From contig NC_018485.1 of assembly GCF_000304315.1 (NCBI RefSeq), positions 2,512,501 to 2,576,500 of the forward strand: 64,000 nt of DNA. Direction: 5' to 3'. Below the pieces are notes generated by a model. It searched no databases. It was not told the origin of the DNA and saw only the letters and a program-made list of their open reading frames with translations. Every line of letters starts with the position of its first letter. Position 1 is the first letter of the stretch. A program made the translations under genes and the position numbers. Of this stretch, positions 54,411 through 63,194 are shown piece by piece. This DNA comes from Methylocystis sp. SC2. GTDB lineage: Bacteria; Pseudomonadota; Alphaproteobacteria; Rhizobiales; Beijerinckiaceae.

Positions 54411-55178
54411 TTAGTTTGACGCGGACCTGTTGCGACATCGCGTTGCAGCGCGCGAAGTTTCCTCTCGCCTGTAGGCTCTCAGAAATGCGTCAATTCCGGC
54501 GTCGACCATTGCGTTAACGGAGGCTTCGGCTCTCGGTTCGAGACCGAGCGCCGTGTGAAGCGGCAGGTCCCCGCGGACGAGACTCAAAAAATGGCTAGCG
54601 GCTTCAGTCGCGTCTGAGAACGTCAGGAGGCCGCGGTCCTTGGCCTCTTCGAGCAACGCCGCGACGCGCATGAGCTCGTTTTTCGGCCCGCTTTCAAAGA
54701 AGAGCCTGCAGAGTTGCGGAAAGCGCATGCGCTCACTGGAAATCGCCTGAAAAAACGCCATCGACTCCGGCGTCAAATACACCTCGACAAATTGACGCGC
54801 GAAGCTGCGAAGCGCCTCGACAAGGCCGATGTCGAGATCGGGCATCTGCAGCCTGCTCGCCTTCAAGCGGCATTCCGCTTCGATCAAATGGGCGAACAAA
54901 GCTTCCTTGCTTGGAAAATAAGCGTAAAGCGTCGCCTTCGACACGCAAGCGGACCGGGCTATCGCGTCCATGCTCGTCTCGGCGAAACCCTGTTCGAGGA
55001 ATAATTTTCGCGCGGCCGCGATCACGGAACATTCCTTCCGTCCCGCAACATGCGCCTCTGTCGATCCCGCCGCCGCCGCATGATCCGTCGACGGGCTCTT
55101 CAAGGCGGGTTCCTCGATTCCAGTCTTCATCGCGGCCACGCCGCCGACTCTTGCTTCAAGGCTCTGCCTCCGCGCCAT
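54411..55178 (-). CDS. TetR family transcriptional regulator of the RND efflux operon
   Basis: A 255-aa repressor. The N-terminal helix-turn-helix reads IAAARKLFLEQGFAETSMDAIARSACVSKATLYAYFPSKEALF (about residues 52-95 of this start), the standard TetR pattern. The C-terminal part has features of AcrR-C-type ligand domains. The preceding 45 residues are poorly conserved; the ATG at 55178 is a choice, with 55130 as an alternative. It is divergent from the efflux genes and a palindrome that fits its operator lies in the promoter between them. Confidence 0.88.
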   Translation of the reverse strand: MARRQSLEARVGGVAAMKTGIEEPALKSPSTDHAAAAGSTEAHVAGRKECSVIAAARKLFLEQGFAETSMDAIARSACVSKATLYAYFPSKEALFAHLIEAECRLKASRLQMPDLDIGLVEALRSFARQFVEVYLTPESMAFFQAISSERMRFPQLCRLFFESGPKNELMRVAALLEEAKDRGLLTFSDATEAASHFLSLVRGDLPLHTALGLEPRAEASVNAMVDAGIDAFLRAYRREETSRAATRCRNRSASN

Positions 55179-55291
55179 ACGCTCATTTCCACGCCTCCAC
55201 CGAGGCAAAATCGGCAAAGCCGATGGCGTGACATATCTATCGGCCCACTTTTGAAAAGTTTCAAACTAAACGACCCAGTTCAATTTTAGCG

Positions 55292-55320
55292 TTGACATGC
55301 GCCAAAGAGCAAGCATAAAA
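55292..55320 (+). promoter_or_regulatory. sigma-70-type promoter of the RND efflux operon
   Basis: TTGACA at 55292-55297, a 17-base spacer, and ATAAAA at 55315-55320. The -10 box overlaps the left arm of the operator palindrome. The predicted transcript would start only about 20 bases before the ATG at 55351. Confidence 0.72.
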
Positions 55321-55336
55321 CTGAACCGTTCAGTTT
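55318..55336. promoter_or_regulatory. palindromic TetR operator
   Basis: AAACTGAACCGTTCAGTTT is a perfect inverted repeat (AAACTGAA / TTCAGTTT with a CCG centre). It overlaps the -10 element and transcription start, so bound repressor would block RNA polymerase. A weaker half-match (AAACTAAA...CAGTTCA) occurs about 45 bases upstream near the tetR promoter. Confidence 0.78.
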
Positions 55337-55350
55337 AACCTGGGTCCGAC

Positions 55351-57087
55351 ATGAGCTGGAGGGCGCTTCAAATATTCCGGCCGTTGCCCAACCCTCACGT
55401 GGGGGATCGCCTTGCTCTTACGCTCGAGGGCCCGAAGGCGCGAAACATCGCCCAGAGCGATCGACGCCAAGGGACATTGATCAGCTCAAAGGGCAGGGCG
55501 GCAGCGCTGGGGCTTCTGCTTGCCGCGTTTCTTTCCGGCTGCGCAGTCGGCCCCGACTTTGTCGCGCCCGATGCGCCCCTGGGTGCGGGCTATGCGGTAG
55601 GCAAGCCCTCCAACATCACCCAGTCGGCGGCCATCGCGGGCGGCGGCGCGCAAAGGCTTGCATCTGGCCGCGACATTCCGGGGGAATGGTGGCGACTGTT
55701 CCGCTCGAAGCAGATTTCGGCGCTCGTCGCCGAGGCGGTGGCGAATCATCCAAACATCGCCGCCGCCGAAGCGGCGCTGCGCCAGGCGCGGGAGACCACG
55801 GAAGCCGATGTGGGCTCCTTCTTTCCGTCGGCCACTGTGACCCAGAGTGTGGCGCGCACGCAAATGACGACGGCGCAATTCGGCGGCCTCGGGCAAAGCT
55901 CCTCGTCGAGCGGATCGCAAAGCTCCTCGTCGAGCGGACCGACGGCGCTCATCTATACGCTCCACAATACGAACGCCGCCGTGTCGTTCACGCCCGACGT
56001 CTTCGGCAAGACGATGCGTACGGTCGAGGGCGATGTCGCGGCGGCCGAATATCAGCGATACCAGCTCGAGGCGACCTATCTCGCGCTCACCGCCAATGTG
56101 GTGACGGCGGCGATCACCGATTCCTTATATGCGTCTCAGATCAAGGTCACGCGCGATCTCATCGCCGCCTATCAGAAGCAGCTCGACATATTGCAGAAGC
56201 GCTTCGAACTCGGCGCCGTGAGCGCGGCCGACGTCGTCTCGGAAAAGGCGCTCGTCGCTCAGGCGCAAGCGACGCTGCCGCCGCTCGAAAAGGCGCGAGC
56301 GCAGACGCGCAATCAGCTCATGGCCTATCTTGGCCGCTTTCCCAATGACGACAAGGGCGAGGCGATCGACGTCGAGCATCTGCATCTGCCGCGTGATCTG
56401 CCGCTTAGCCTGCCGTCCAATCTGGTGCGCCAGCGTCCCGACGTTCTTTCGGCGGAGGCGCAGTTGCATCAGGCGAGCGCCAATGTGGGCGTCGCCACGG
56501 CGAATATGCTGCCGCAGCTCACGCTGACGGGCAATGGCGGCAGTCAGGCTTCAAATTTCTCGCAATTATTCTTGCCGCAGACCTCGGTCTACAATCTTGC
56601 GACGCAGCTCTCCGGCCAGGCGTTCGACGCCGGCAGATTGTTTCACCAGCGCGAGGCGAAGCTCGCCGCGCTCGAACAGGCGGAAGCGCAATATCGCGCG
56701 ACCGTGATCAGCGCCTTCCAGAACGTCGCCAACGCCTTGCAGGCGATCAAGCATGACGCGGAGACGCTGCGCGCGCAGGTTGCGGCGGAAAAGGCCGCCG
56801 CCGAAAGCCTGGATATTTCGCAAGCCCAATATGCGGCCGGCTCGACCACCTATCCGACGGTGCTCAACGCCGCGCAGACCCTGCTCAACGCCCGGCTCAA
56901 TCGCGTCCAGGCGCAGGCCGCGCGCTTCTCCGACACGGCGGCGCTGATGCAGGCGCTCGGCGGCGGTTGGTGGAATCGCATCGACGAGACGCCGGCGTCG
57001 CTTCCCAAACCCACCGACCTCATTTCAACCCTGCCGATCGCGGCGGCCATACGCGCCGAGGCTGAGGAACGCTCCCGTGCCCGTTAA
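55351..57087 (+). CDS. RND efflux outer-membrane lipoprotein (NodT/OprM family)
   Basis: A 578-aa (or 536-aa) outer-membrane channel of the TolC/OprM type. The lipobox LSGC (FLSGCAVGPDF) follows a hydrophobic stretch beginning near residue 49 of the ATG start at 55351; a TTG at 55477 would place it in a normal signal peptide, so the true start may be there. Family motifs are WWRLFRSKQISALVAEAVANHPNI, FELGAVSAADVVSEKALVAQAQATLPPLE, LSLPSNLVRQRPDVLSAEAQLHQASANVGVATANMLPQ and the two repeated helical halves. A Ser/Gly-rich tandem repeat (residues about 181-196) lies in a loop. First gene of the efflux operon. Confidence 0.93.
   Translation: MSWRALQIFRPLPNPHVGDRLALTLEGPKARNIAQSDRRQGTLISSKGRAAALGLLLAAFLSGCAVGPDFVAPDAPLGAGYAVGKPSNITQSAAIAGGGAQRLASGRDIPGEWWRLFRSKQISALVAEAVANHPNIAAAEAALRQARETTEADVGSFFPSATVTQSVARTQMTTAQFGGLGQSSSSSGSQSSSSSGPTALIYTLHNTNAAVSFTPDVFGKTMRTVEGDVAAAEYQRYQLEATYLALTANVVTAAITDSLYASQIKVTRDLIAAYQKQLDILQKRFELGAVSAADVVSEKALVAQAQATLPPLEKARAQTRNQLMAYLGRFPNDDKGEAIDVEHLHLPRDLPLSLPSNLVRQRPDVLSAEAQLHQASANVGVATANMLPQLTLTGNGGSQASNFSQLFLPQTSVYNLATQLSGQAFDAGRLFHQREAKLAALEQAEAQYRATVISAFQNVANALQAIKHDAETLRAQVAAEKAAAESLDISQAQYAAGSTTYPTVLNAAQTLLNARLNRVQAQAARFSDTAALMQALGGGWWNRIDETPASLPKPTDLISTLPIAAAIRAEAEERSRAR
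55893..55938 (+). repeat. 24-bp tandem repeat inside efflux channel gene
   Basis: GCAAAGCTCCTCGTCGAGCG occurs at 55893 and again 24 bases later at 55917, encoding QSSSSSGS then QSSSSSGP. A two-unit in-frame repeat of this kind can expand or contract without breaking the frame. Confidence 0.75.
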
Positions 57088-58258
57088 CACGCTTTTGCAA
57101 GACCGTCTCGGACCGATGTTCAAGCCCATGATGATCATGCTGGCGAGCGTCGCTCTCGTGTTCGCAGCCCTTTACGGCTTCGTCAGCTTCCGCTCGATGA
57201 TGATCGGGCGGTTCCTCGCCTCCATGGCCAATCCGCCGCAGACCGTGTCGGTGACGACGGCCGCCTATCGCGAATGGCGCCCGAAGTTTTCAGCGATCGG
57301 CACGTTCCGCGCCGTCAATGGCGCGGACCTCGCGCTCGAAACCTCCGGCATCGTTGAGAAGATCCACTTCCAGTCGGGCCAGGACGTCGAAGCGGGACAA
57401 GTTCTCCTCGAGCTGCGCAAGGATACGGACAATGCCCGGCTCGAAGCGTTGAAAGCCACGGCGGAGCTCAACGCCATCAACCTGCGCCGCGACCAGTCGC
57501 AACTCAAAATCAAGGCCGTGAGCCAGGCGACGGTGGATTCGGACGTCGCCAATCTGAGAAGCGCCAACGCCCAGGTCGTGCAGCAGGAGGCGGTGATCGC
57601 GCAAAAGACTCTTCTCGCGCCCTTTGCCGGACGGCTCGGCATCCGCCAGATCGATCTTGGCCAATATATCGGCGCCGGAACGGTGATCGTCACCTTGCAG
57701 GCGCTCGATCCGATTTTCCTCGACTTTGTCCTGCCTCAGCAGGATTTGAATGGCGTTTCGGTCGGACAAACGATCGCCGCGACCGTCGACGCCTTTCCGG
57801 GCCACAGCTTTACGGGCAAGATCGACGCGATCAGCTCCAAGGTGGATCTCGCAAGCCGCAACGTGCAGATCCGCGCGAGCCTCGCCAATGGCGAGCGCAA
57901 GCTGCGTCCCGGCATGTTCGCCTCGGTGGAAATCGCGACCGGCAAGCCTCAGCGCCTCATCACGCTGCCGCAAACGGCGATCGTCTATGCGCCTTTCGGC
58001 AATTCGGTGTTCCTTGCGCAAAAAAGCGAGGAGAGCGCCGATAAGAAGGCGCCGCAAGGCTCCGGGCTTATCGCGCATCAGGCCTTCGTTCGGCTCGGCG
58101 AAACGCGCGGCGACGAAGTCTCGGTGCTCGAAGGGGTGCCGGAAGGCGCGACGGTCGTGACGGCGGGTCAGGTCAAGCTGCGCAACGGCGCGCCGCTCGC
58201 CATTTCGCAAGAGCCGCCGCCGCCGGTCGACGCCTATCCCAAGCCCGTGGATCAGTGA
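57077..58258 (+). CDS. RND efflux periplasmic adaptor (membrane fusion) protein
   Basis: A 393-aa adaptor linking the inner-membrane pump to the outer-membrane channel. It has an N-terminal membrane anchor (about 18-37), a biotinyl-lipoyl-like domain (ALETSGIVEKIHFQSGQDVEAGQVLLEL), a coiled-coil hairpin (ALKATAELNAINLRRDQSQLKIKAV), the returning lipoyl half (TLLAPFAGRLGIRQIDLGQYI), and beta-barrel and membrane-proximal domains (VRLGETRGDEVSVLEGVPEGATVVTAGQVKLRNGAPL). The GTG at 57077 has GAGGAA seven to eight bases upstream and overlaps the previous gene by 11 bases. Confidence 0.94.
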   Translation: MPVNTLLQDRLGPMFKPMMIMLASVALVFAALYGFVSFRSMMIGRFLASMANPPQTVSVTTAAYREWRPKFSAIGTFRAVNGADLALETSGIVEKIHFQSGQDVEAGQVLLELRKDTDNARLEALKATAELNAINLRRDQSQLKIKAVSQATVDSDVANLRSANAQVVQQEAVIAQKTLLAPFAGRLGIRQIDLGQYIGAGTVIVTLQALDPIFLDFVLPQQDLNGVSVGQTIAATVDAFPGHSFTGKIDAISSKVDLASRNVQIRASLANGERKLRPGMFASVEIATGKPQRLITLPQTAIVYAPFGNSVFLAQKSEESADKKAPQGSGLIAHQAFVRLGETRGDEVSVLEGVPEGATVVTAGQVKLRNGAPLAISQEPPPPVDAYPKPVDQ

Positions 58259-58274
58259 GCGGAGATTTCGCAAA

Positions 58275-61200
58275 ATGCGTTTCACTGACATTTTCGTGCG
58301 CCGCCCGGTGCTCGCCAGCGTGTTGAGCCTGCTGATCCTGGTGCTTGGCCTGCGCTCGCTGGCGACTCTCTCCGTGCTGCAATATCCGCGCACGCAAAAC
58401 GCCGTTGTCACGGTGACGACGGCCTATTTTGGCGCCGATCCGGCGACCGTCGCCGGTTTCGTCACGACGCCGCTCGAAAACGCCATCGCGCAGGCGAACG
58501 GCATCGACTATCTCACCTCGACGAGTCAGATCGGGGTGAGCACGATCACCGCCAATCTGCGGCTGAACTATGATTCCGGCAAGGCGCTTACCGAGATCAG
58601 CACCAAGATCGATTCGGTGCTCAACCAATTGCCGCAGGCCGTGCAGCGTCCCGTCATCACCGTCAAGATCGGCCAAACGACCGACGCCATGTATATTGGC
58701 TTCAACAGCGACATTCTCACCCCGAGCCAGGTGACCGACTATCTCATCCGCGTCGTGCAGCCGCGTCTGCAATCGGTGCCGGGCGTGCAGACGGCGGAGC
58801 TGATCGGCGGCAAGACCTTTGCGCTCAGAGCCTGGCTCGATCCGGTGAAGCTCGCCGCCTATGGACTCACCGCCAGCGAGGTGGCGGCGTCTCTCCAGAG
58901 CAATGACTATATCGCCGGCCTCGGCTCGACCAAGGGCCAATGGGTTCAGGTCAATCTCTCGGCGGCGACGTCGCTCCATTCGCTCGAGGAGTTTCGCAAC
59001 CTCGTCGTCAAGCAGGCGAACGGCGCCAATGTGAAGCTGCGCGACGTCGCCAATGTCACGCTCGGCGCGGACGATTATGAATCCTCGGTCTCGTTCGACG
59101 GCAAGCAGGCGGTCTATATCGGCATTCTCGTGGCGCCCAACGCAAATTTGCTCGACGTCGTCAAAGGCGTCAAAGACGCCTATCCCGACATCGTCAAAGC
59201 GCTGCCGCAAGGCTTGAACAGCGAGATTGTCTACGACACGACGAATTTCGTGAACAGCTCCATCGACGAGGTGATTCACACGCTCGTCGAAGCGGTTCTC
59301 ATCGTCACCGCCGTCGTCTTCGTGTTTTTGGGATCATGGCGCTCGGTGCTGATCCCGATCATGGCGATCCCGCTTTCGCTCATCGGCTCGCTGACCTTTC
59401 TCCTCGCTCTCGGCTTCTCGATCAATCTGCTGACGCTGCTGGCGCTGGTGCTGGCGATCGGCCTTGTGGTCGACGACGCCATCATTGTCGTCGAAAACGT
59501 CAACCGGCATCTCGGCGAAGGTCTGACGCCTGTCGACGCCGCGCTGCTGGCGGCGCGGGAACTCGCCGGGCCGATTATCGCCATGACGATCGTGCTGATC
59601 GCCGTCTATGTGCCGATCGGCTTCCAGGGCGGCCTCACCGGCGCGCTTTTCGTCGAATTCGCTTTCACTCTGGCGGCGGCGGTCACCGTGTCGGGCGTCG
59701 TCGCGCTCACTCTGTCGCCGGTGAGTTGCGCTCTCGCGCTCAAGCCCCCGAAGCGAGGCGAGGAGACGCTTGAGTCGCGCATCGTCGGCTATATCGACGC
59801 GCGGATGGACGCCGTCCGGGATCGCTATCACCGCCTGCTGGACTCTTCCCTCAATTACGTCCCGGTGACGCTCGTCTTCGGCGGGCTGGTGCTTTCGAGC
59901 ATCTATTGGCTCTACGCCAGCGCCAAGAGCGAACTCGCGCCAAACGAGGATCAGGGCATCATTCTGGCGCAGGCGACTCCGGCGCCCAACGCCACTCTCC
60001 AACAAAAGCTGTACTACGCCGATCAGGCATATAAAATCATCGCCAAGCATTCAGAGACCGACAGCGTGTTCCAGATCAATTCGCCGGCGGCGAATCTGTC
60101 CGGCGTCGTGCTCAAGCCCGCGGATGAGCGCAAGGTCGGGGCGGAGCAGTTGCAGCAGATGCTCCAGCAGGAGCTGAGCGCCGTCGCTGGCGTGCGCTTC
60201 GTCGCCTTCCAGCCGCCGCCGCTCCCCGGCTCGATGGGCTTGCCGATTCAATTCGTCTTCCAGAGCACCGACCCGTTCGAGAAGATGGACGGCATCTCCC
60301 GCGAATTCCTGTCGAAGGCGCTTGCGACGGGAAAGTTCATGTTCCTCGACACCGACCTCAAGATTGATCAGCCGCAGTTGTCGCTCGTCATCGACCGCGA
60401 AAAGACCGCGCAACTCGGCCTGAGAATGATCGACGTCGGCGGCGCGCTCACCACCGCGCTCAGCGGCGGCTATACGCAATATTTCGGGCTCGCCGGCCGT
60501 TCGTACAAAGTCATTCCGCAGGTCGCCCAGCGGTTTCGACTGAATCCGGATCAGATCTTGAATTATTACATCAAGACGGCGGACGGCTCCTTGGCGCCGC
60601 TTTCGACCGTCGCCAAGCTCCAAACCGCCATCGTTCCCGAGTCGCTCAATCATTTCCAGCAGATCAATTCGGTGACGATTTCGGGCGTGGCCGCCCCTGG
60701 CGTCATCGCCGGCGAGGCGCTCGACACGCTCAAAGAGATCGCGCGCCAAACATTGCCCGCGACCTATACGATCGACTACGCCGGACCCTCGCGTCAGTTC
60801 ATTCAGGAGTCGAGCGGCTTCGCGGTGACGTTCGGCTTCGCCCTCATCATCATCTTTCTGGCGCTGGCCGCGCAATTCGAGAGCTTCCGCGATCCGCTGA
60901 TCATTCTCGTATCCGTCCCGATGTCGATCGCCGGCGCGCTGGTGTTCATCATGCTCGGCTTTGGCGGCGCGAGCATCAATATCTACACCCAGGTCGGCCT
61001 CGTGACGTTGATGGGCCTGATCAGCAAGCACGGCATCCTGATCGTGGAATTCGCCAATGAATTGCAACATGGCGGCCTGTCGAAACGGGAAGCGATCCTG
61101 CAGGCCACGTCCATTCGCCTGCGTCCGATCCTTATGACCACCGCGGCGATGGTGCTCGGCGTCTTCCCGCTCATCATGGCGACGGGCGCGGGCGCGGCGT

Positions 61201-61358
61201 CGCGCTTCAACATGGGTCTGGTGATCGCCTCGGGCCTTTCCATCGGCACCTTGTTCACGCTGTTTGTTCTGCCCGCGGTCTATCTCGTCCTCGCGGCGGA
61301 CCATTCGGGGTCGCGCAAGAAGGCCGCGCTCGATCTCGTGTCGCCAGCGCATTCATGA
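58275..61358 (+). CDS. RND multidrug efflux permease (HAE1 family)
   Basis: A 1027-aa inner-membrane proton/drug antiporter. It starts MRFTDIFVRRPVLASVLS, has twelve predicted helices, the conserved proton-relay Asp pair in VVDDAIIVVENVNRHL, large periplasmic loops after helices 1 and 7, and family endings such as TAAMVLGVFPLIMATGAGAASRFNMGLVIASGLSIGTLFTLFVLP. It is 16 bases after the adaptor gene. Together with the upstream two genes it makes a complete tripartite pump. Substrates cannot be predicted. Confidence 0.95.
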   Translation: MRFTDIFVRRPVLASVLSLLILVLGLRSLATLSVLQYPRTQNAVVTVTTAYFGADPATVAGFVTTPLENAIAQANGIDYLTSTSQIGVSTITANLRLNYDSGKALTEISTKIDSVLNQLPQAVQRPVITVKIGQTTDAMYIGFNSDILTPSQVTDYLIRVVQPRLQSVPGVQTAELIGGKTFALRAWLDPVKLAAYGLTASEVAASLQSNDYIAGLGSTKGQWVQVNLSAATSLHSLEEFRNLVVKQANGANVKLRDVANVTLGADDYESSVSFDGKQAVYIGILVAPNANLLDVVKGVKDAYPDIVKALPQGLNSEIVYDTTNFVNSSIDEVIHTLVEAVLIVTAVVFVFLGSWRSVLIPIMAIPLSLIGSLTFLLALGFSINLLTLLALVLAIGLVVDDAIIVVENVNRHLGEGLTPVDAALLAARELAGPIIAMTIVLIAVYVPIGFQGGLTGALFVEFAFTLAAAVTVSGVVALTLSPVSCALALKPPKRGEETLESRIVGYIDARMDAVRDRYHRLLDSSLNYVPVTLVFGGLVLSSIYWLYASAKSELAPNEDQGIILAQATPAPNATLQQKLYYADQAYKIIAKHSETDSVFQINSPAANLSGVVLKPADERKVGAEQLQQMLQQELSAVAGVRFVAFQPPPLPGSMGLPIQFVFQSTDPFEKMDGISREFLSKALATGKFMFLDTDLKIDQPQLSLVIDREKTAQLGLRMIDVGGALTTALSGGYTQYFGLAGRSYKVIPQVAQRFRLNPDQILNYYIKTADGSLAPLSTVAKLQTAIVPESLNHFQQINSVTISGVAAPGVIAGEALDTLKEIARQTLPATYTIDYAGPSRQFIQESSGFAVTFGFALIIIFLALAAQFESFRDPLIILVSVPMSIAGALVFIMLGFGGASINIYTQVGLVTLMGLISKHGILIVEFANELQHGGLSKREAILQATSIRLRPILMTTAAMVLGVFPLIMATGAGAASRFNMGLVIASGLSIGTLFTLFVLPAVYLVLAADHSGSRKKAALDLVSPAHS

Positions 61359-61971
61359 GTGCGGTCGTAGATCGTTGCTAAAGCCGATCCATGGACGCGT
61401 TGTGCGCGCGGCTTCGGAGACCTGATCCTTGTTACCGATCCGGCGCGATGTTCTGGCTCAAGATCGAATGCCCCGACTTATCGCTCGCCAGCGAAAACGC
61501 CGCTGACCCCGACGGCTCCATGGTCGCGACGCCGATCGACGGGACCGCGGGCAGGGTTAATCTGTATAATTCTGTATTGAGCGGGAAAAACTCCCGATTT
61601 ATCTATCTGAAAGCGGCTTGACGATATTAAACCCATAAAAAACAGACTTCTCTTGAGAGTGCGTGACAAAAATCTGACGGCGGGCGAACAGTTTAGCATG
61701 CACTCGTCGCGATTTGCGCTTGACTGTAGCAATAGCTCCGCTAGCGTTGCGGCCTGGTGAGGCCGAAATCCATTGAGCGCCTCCGAAGGAATTTTTTGAT
61801 GCTAAAGCGCGGCGGCTCCGGAAGAATATCGATTGCAGTTGCACTGCTTGCGCATCCCTCGCGGCGGCTGAATTAGTTCGCCCGGTCGCCGATTTGCGGC
61901 CTCGAAACGAAAACGACGCGCGAGAGAACAGTCATGTCCTCCTCGACAAGTGAATCGACGCGGGCGATCGC
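61359..61971. other. non-coding stretch between the efflux operon and the acquired region
   Basis: No convincing gene in about 610 bases. One short open frame (61391-61621) has no ribosome binding site or recognisable sequence and is probably chance. The region drops in GC and includes A/T-rich runs near 61557 and 61620, and a TTGACT-like hexamer near 61719, which could be promoter elements for the downstream genes. Confidence 0.4.
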
Positions 61972-62283
61972 ATGACGGCCGGCGAGGAGTTTCCGAGCAA
62001 TGCGGGTTTGGCGCAGGCGATAAAGGCGCGGATTCCGAATATCGTAATCCCTTCCGAGATTCTCGCCGACCCTAAGGGAACGCTCGTTTTCCTCTATGAG
62101 GACTACATGTTCGCTGTCGGGAAGGTCGACGCGCCGTGCCCGATTTCGAAAGATGACCCTTGCGTGCAATTCGCCTGGTATTGGCCGGACGCTTGGGAAG
62201 TGGTTTCAAAACACAAGGCGCATCTGCTGGCGAGCGTCAGCGGCGGCGCCGGCGATAGGCGGCCGCGGGAGCGCTCGCTTTGA
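61972..62283 (+). CDS. DUF4261-like protein, C-terminally truncated
   Basis: A 103-aa protein. Its visible part, LADPKGTLVFLYEDYMFAVGKV then AWYWPDAWEVVSKHKAHLLASVSGG, closely matches the N-terminal half of DUF4261 proteins (pattern W.WP.A.EV...HKAHL). Those are usually over 200 aa. Here the frame ends just after the GG, at the point where the following gene's signal peptide begins in another frame. This suggests a fusion junction that removed the C-terminal domain. The ATG at 61972 is preceded by a separate 12-codon frame from another ATG at 61933, which may be a decayed start. Confidence 0.55.
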   Translation: MTAGEEFPSNAGLAQAIKARIPNIVIPSEILADPKGTLVFLYEDYMFAVGKVDAPCPISKDDPCVQFAWYWPDAWEVVSKHKAHLLASVSGGAGDRRPRERSL

Positions 62284-63194
62284 TCGCTCTCATTCGTAAA
62301 ATTCCGCTCCTGGGCTTTTTCGCGCGGATTCGCGTGCGCTCGGCTTCGCTCACATCCTTGCTTTCCGGCATTCTCTTCCTCGCTGGCGCAGTGGCTGCTG
62401 CGGCCGGCGACGATTGCATCCCTAACGAACGCTTCGTCAATGATCCGGACGGGCGTCGTTTTCTCGAACTGCGCTGGCTGATGGACCCGCCCGGCTGGCG
62501 CGTCCGCCTGCGCGTGCCCGCCGAATATGTGACATGGGCCGATGTCGGGTGCGTGCCCGCCTTGGGGCGCGGATATCCAGATCCGAACTATCGGGACGTC
62601 TATGTGCATGGGTTTAGCATCGGCGTGGATCTGCCGGATTTCACGGTTCTGCATCCGACCGATCGACACATCTGGAATCGAGGGCTCGACACGACAAAGA
62701 TGGTTGTGAGGCTGGATTCCGAAGTAAAAGTGCAGGGTGGCGAGGCTGAAAAGGTTCAAGCGCTTCAGGAAATGTTCTATGGCAGACAACGGATTTCTCT
62801 TGATCCCGATAGTGTGTCTTTGAAATCAAGCCACCTGACTGTTGGCCCAAAGCCGGACAAGTTCAATTTGAAGCGCATCGGCGTCATCGGAGATATGAGC
62901 CGCTACAAGACCGAGCTGGGGGGGGGAGAGGCCGTCGATTACTACTATGTCGACAGAAAGCCGATCGATCTCTGGTTCGAGTGTCAGGCGGAAGAAATCA
63001 AGGATCACACGGAAGACTCGGGATGGAATCGTCGCCCCGAATGCCAGATGTTTTTCCGCTATGCGCGCCTGGACGCTGTAATTAAAGCCAGGTTCCCACG
63101 AATATTCATGCCGATGTGGCCGGAGATCAAGCTGAAGCTTGATCGGCTTTTGGACACATTCGAAGTTGGCGAACTGAATGAAGGACAATTGTGA
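62280..63194 (+). CDS. predicted exported protein of unknown function
   Basis: A 304-aa protein with a long signal peptide (LTSLLSGILFLAGAVAAAAG, cleavage near residue 42) and a mature part starting DDCIPNERFVNDPDG. It contains a short Cys pair (ECQAEEIKD...PECQMFF) and mixed alpha/beta composition. I do not recognise it. Its TTG start overlaps the upstream stop, and the next gene begins within its stop codon (TGATG), so the set is translationally coupled. In form it resembles periplasmic immunity or accessory proteins next to secreted effectors, but this is only analogy. Confidence 0.6.
   Translation: MIALIRKIPLLGFFARIRVRSASLTSLLSGILFLAGAVAAAAGDDCIPNERFVNDPDGRRFLELRWLMDPPGWRVRLRVPAEYVTWADVGCVPALGRGYPDPNYRDVYVHGFSIGVDLPDFTVLHPTDRHIWNRGLDTTKMVVRLDSEVKVQGGEAEKVQALQEMFYGRQRISLDPDSVSLKSSHLTVGPKPDKFNLKRIGVIGDMSRYKTELGGGEAVDYYYVDRKPIDLWFECQAEEIKDHTEDSGWNRRPECQMFFRYARLDAVIKARFPRIFMPMWPEIKLKLDRLLDTFEVGELNEGQL

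Noticed and set aside
61391..61621. 76-codon ORF after the efflux permease
   Set aside because: No ribosome binding site, no recognisable sequence, and composition consistent with chance.
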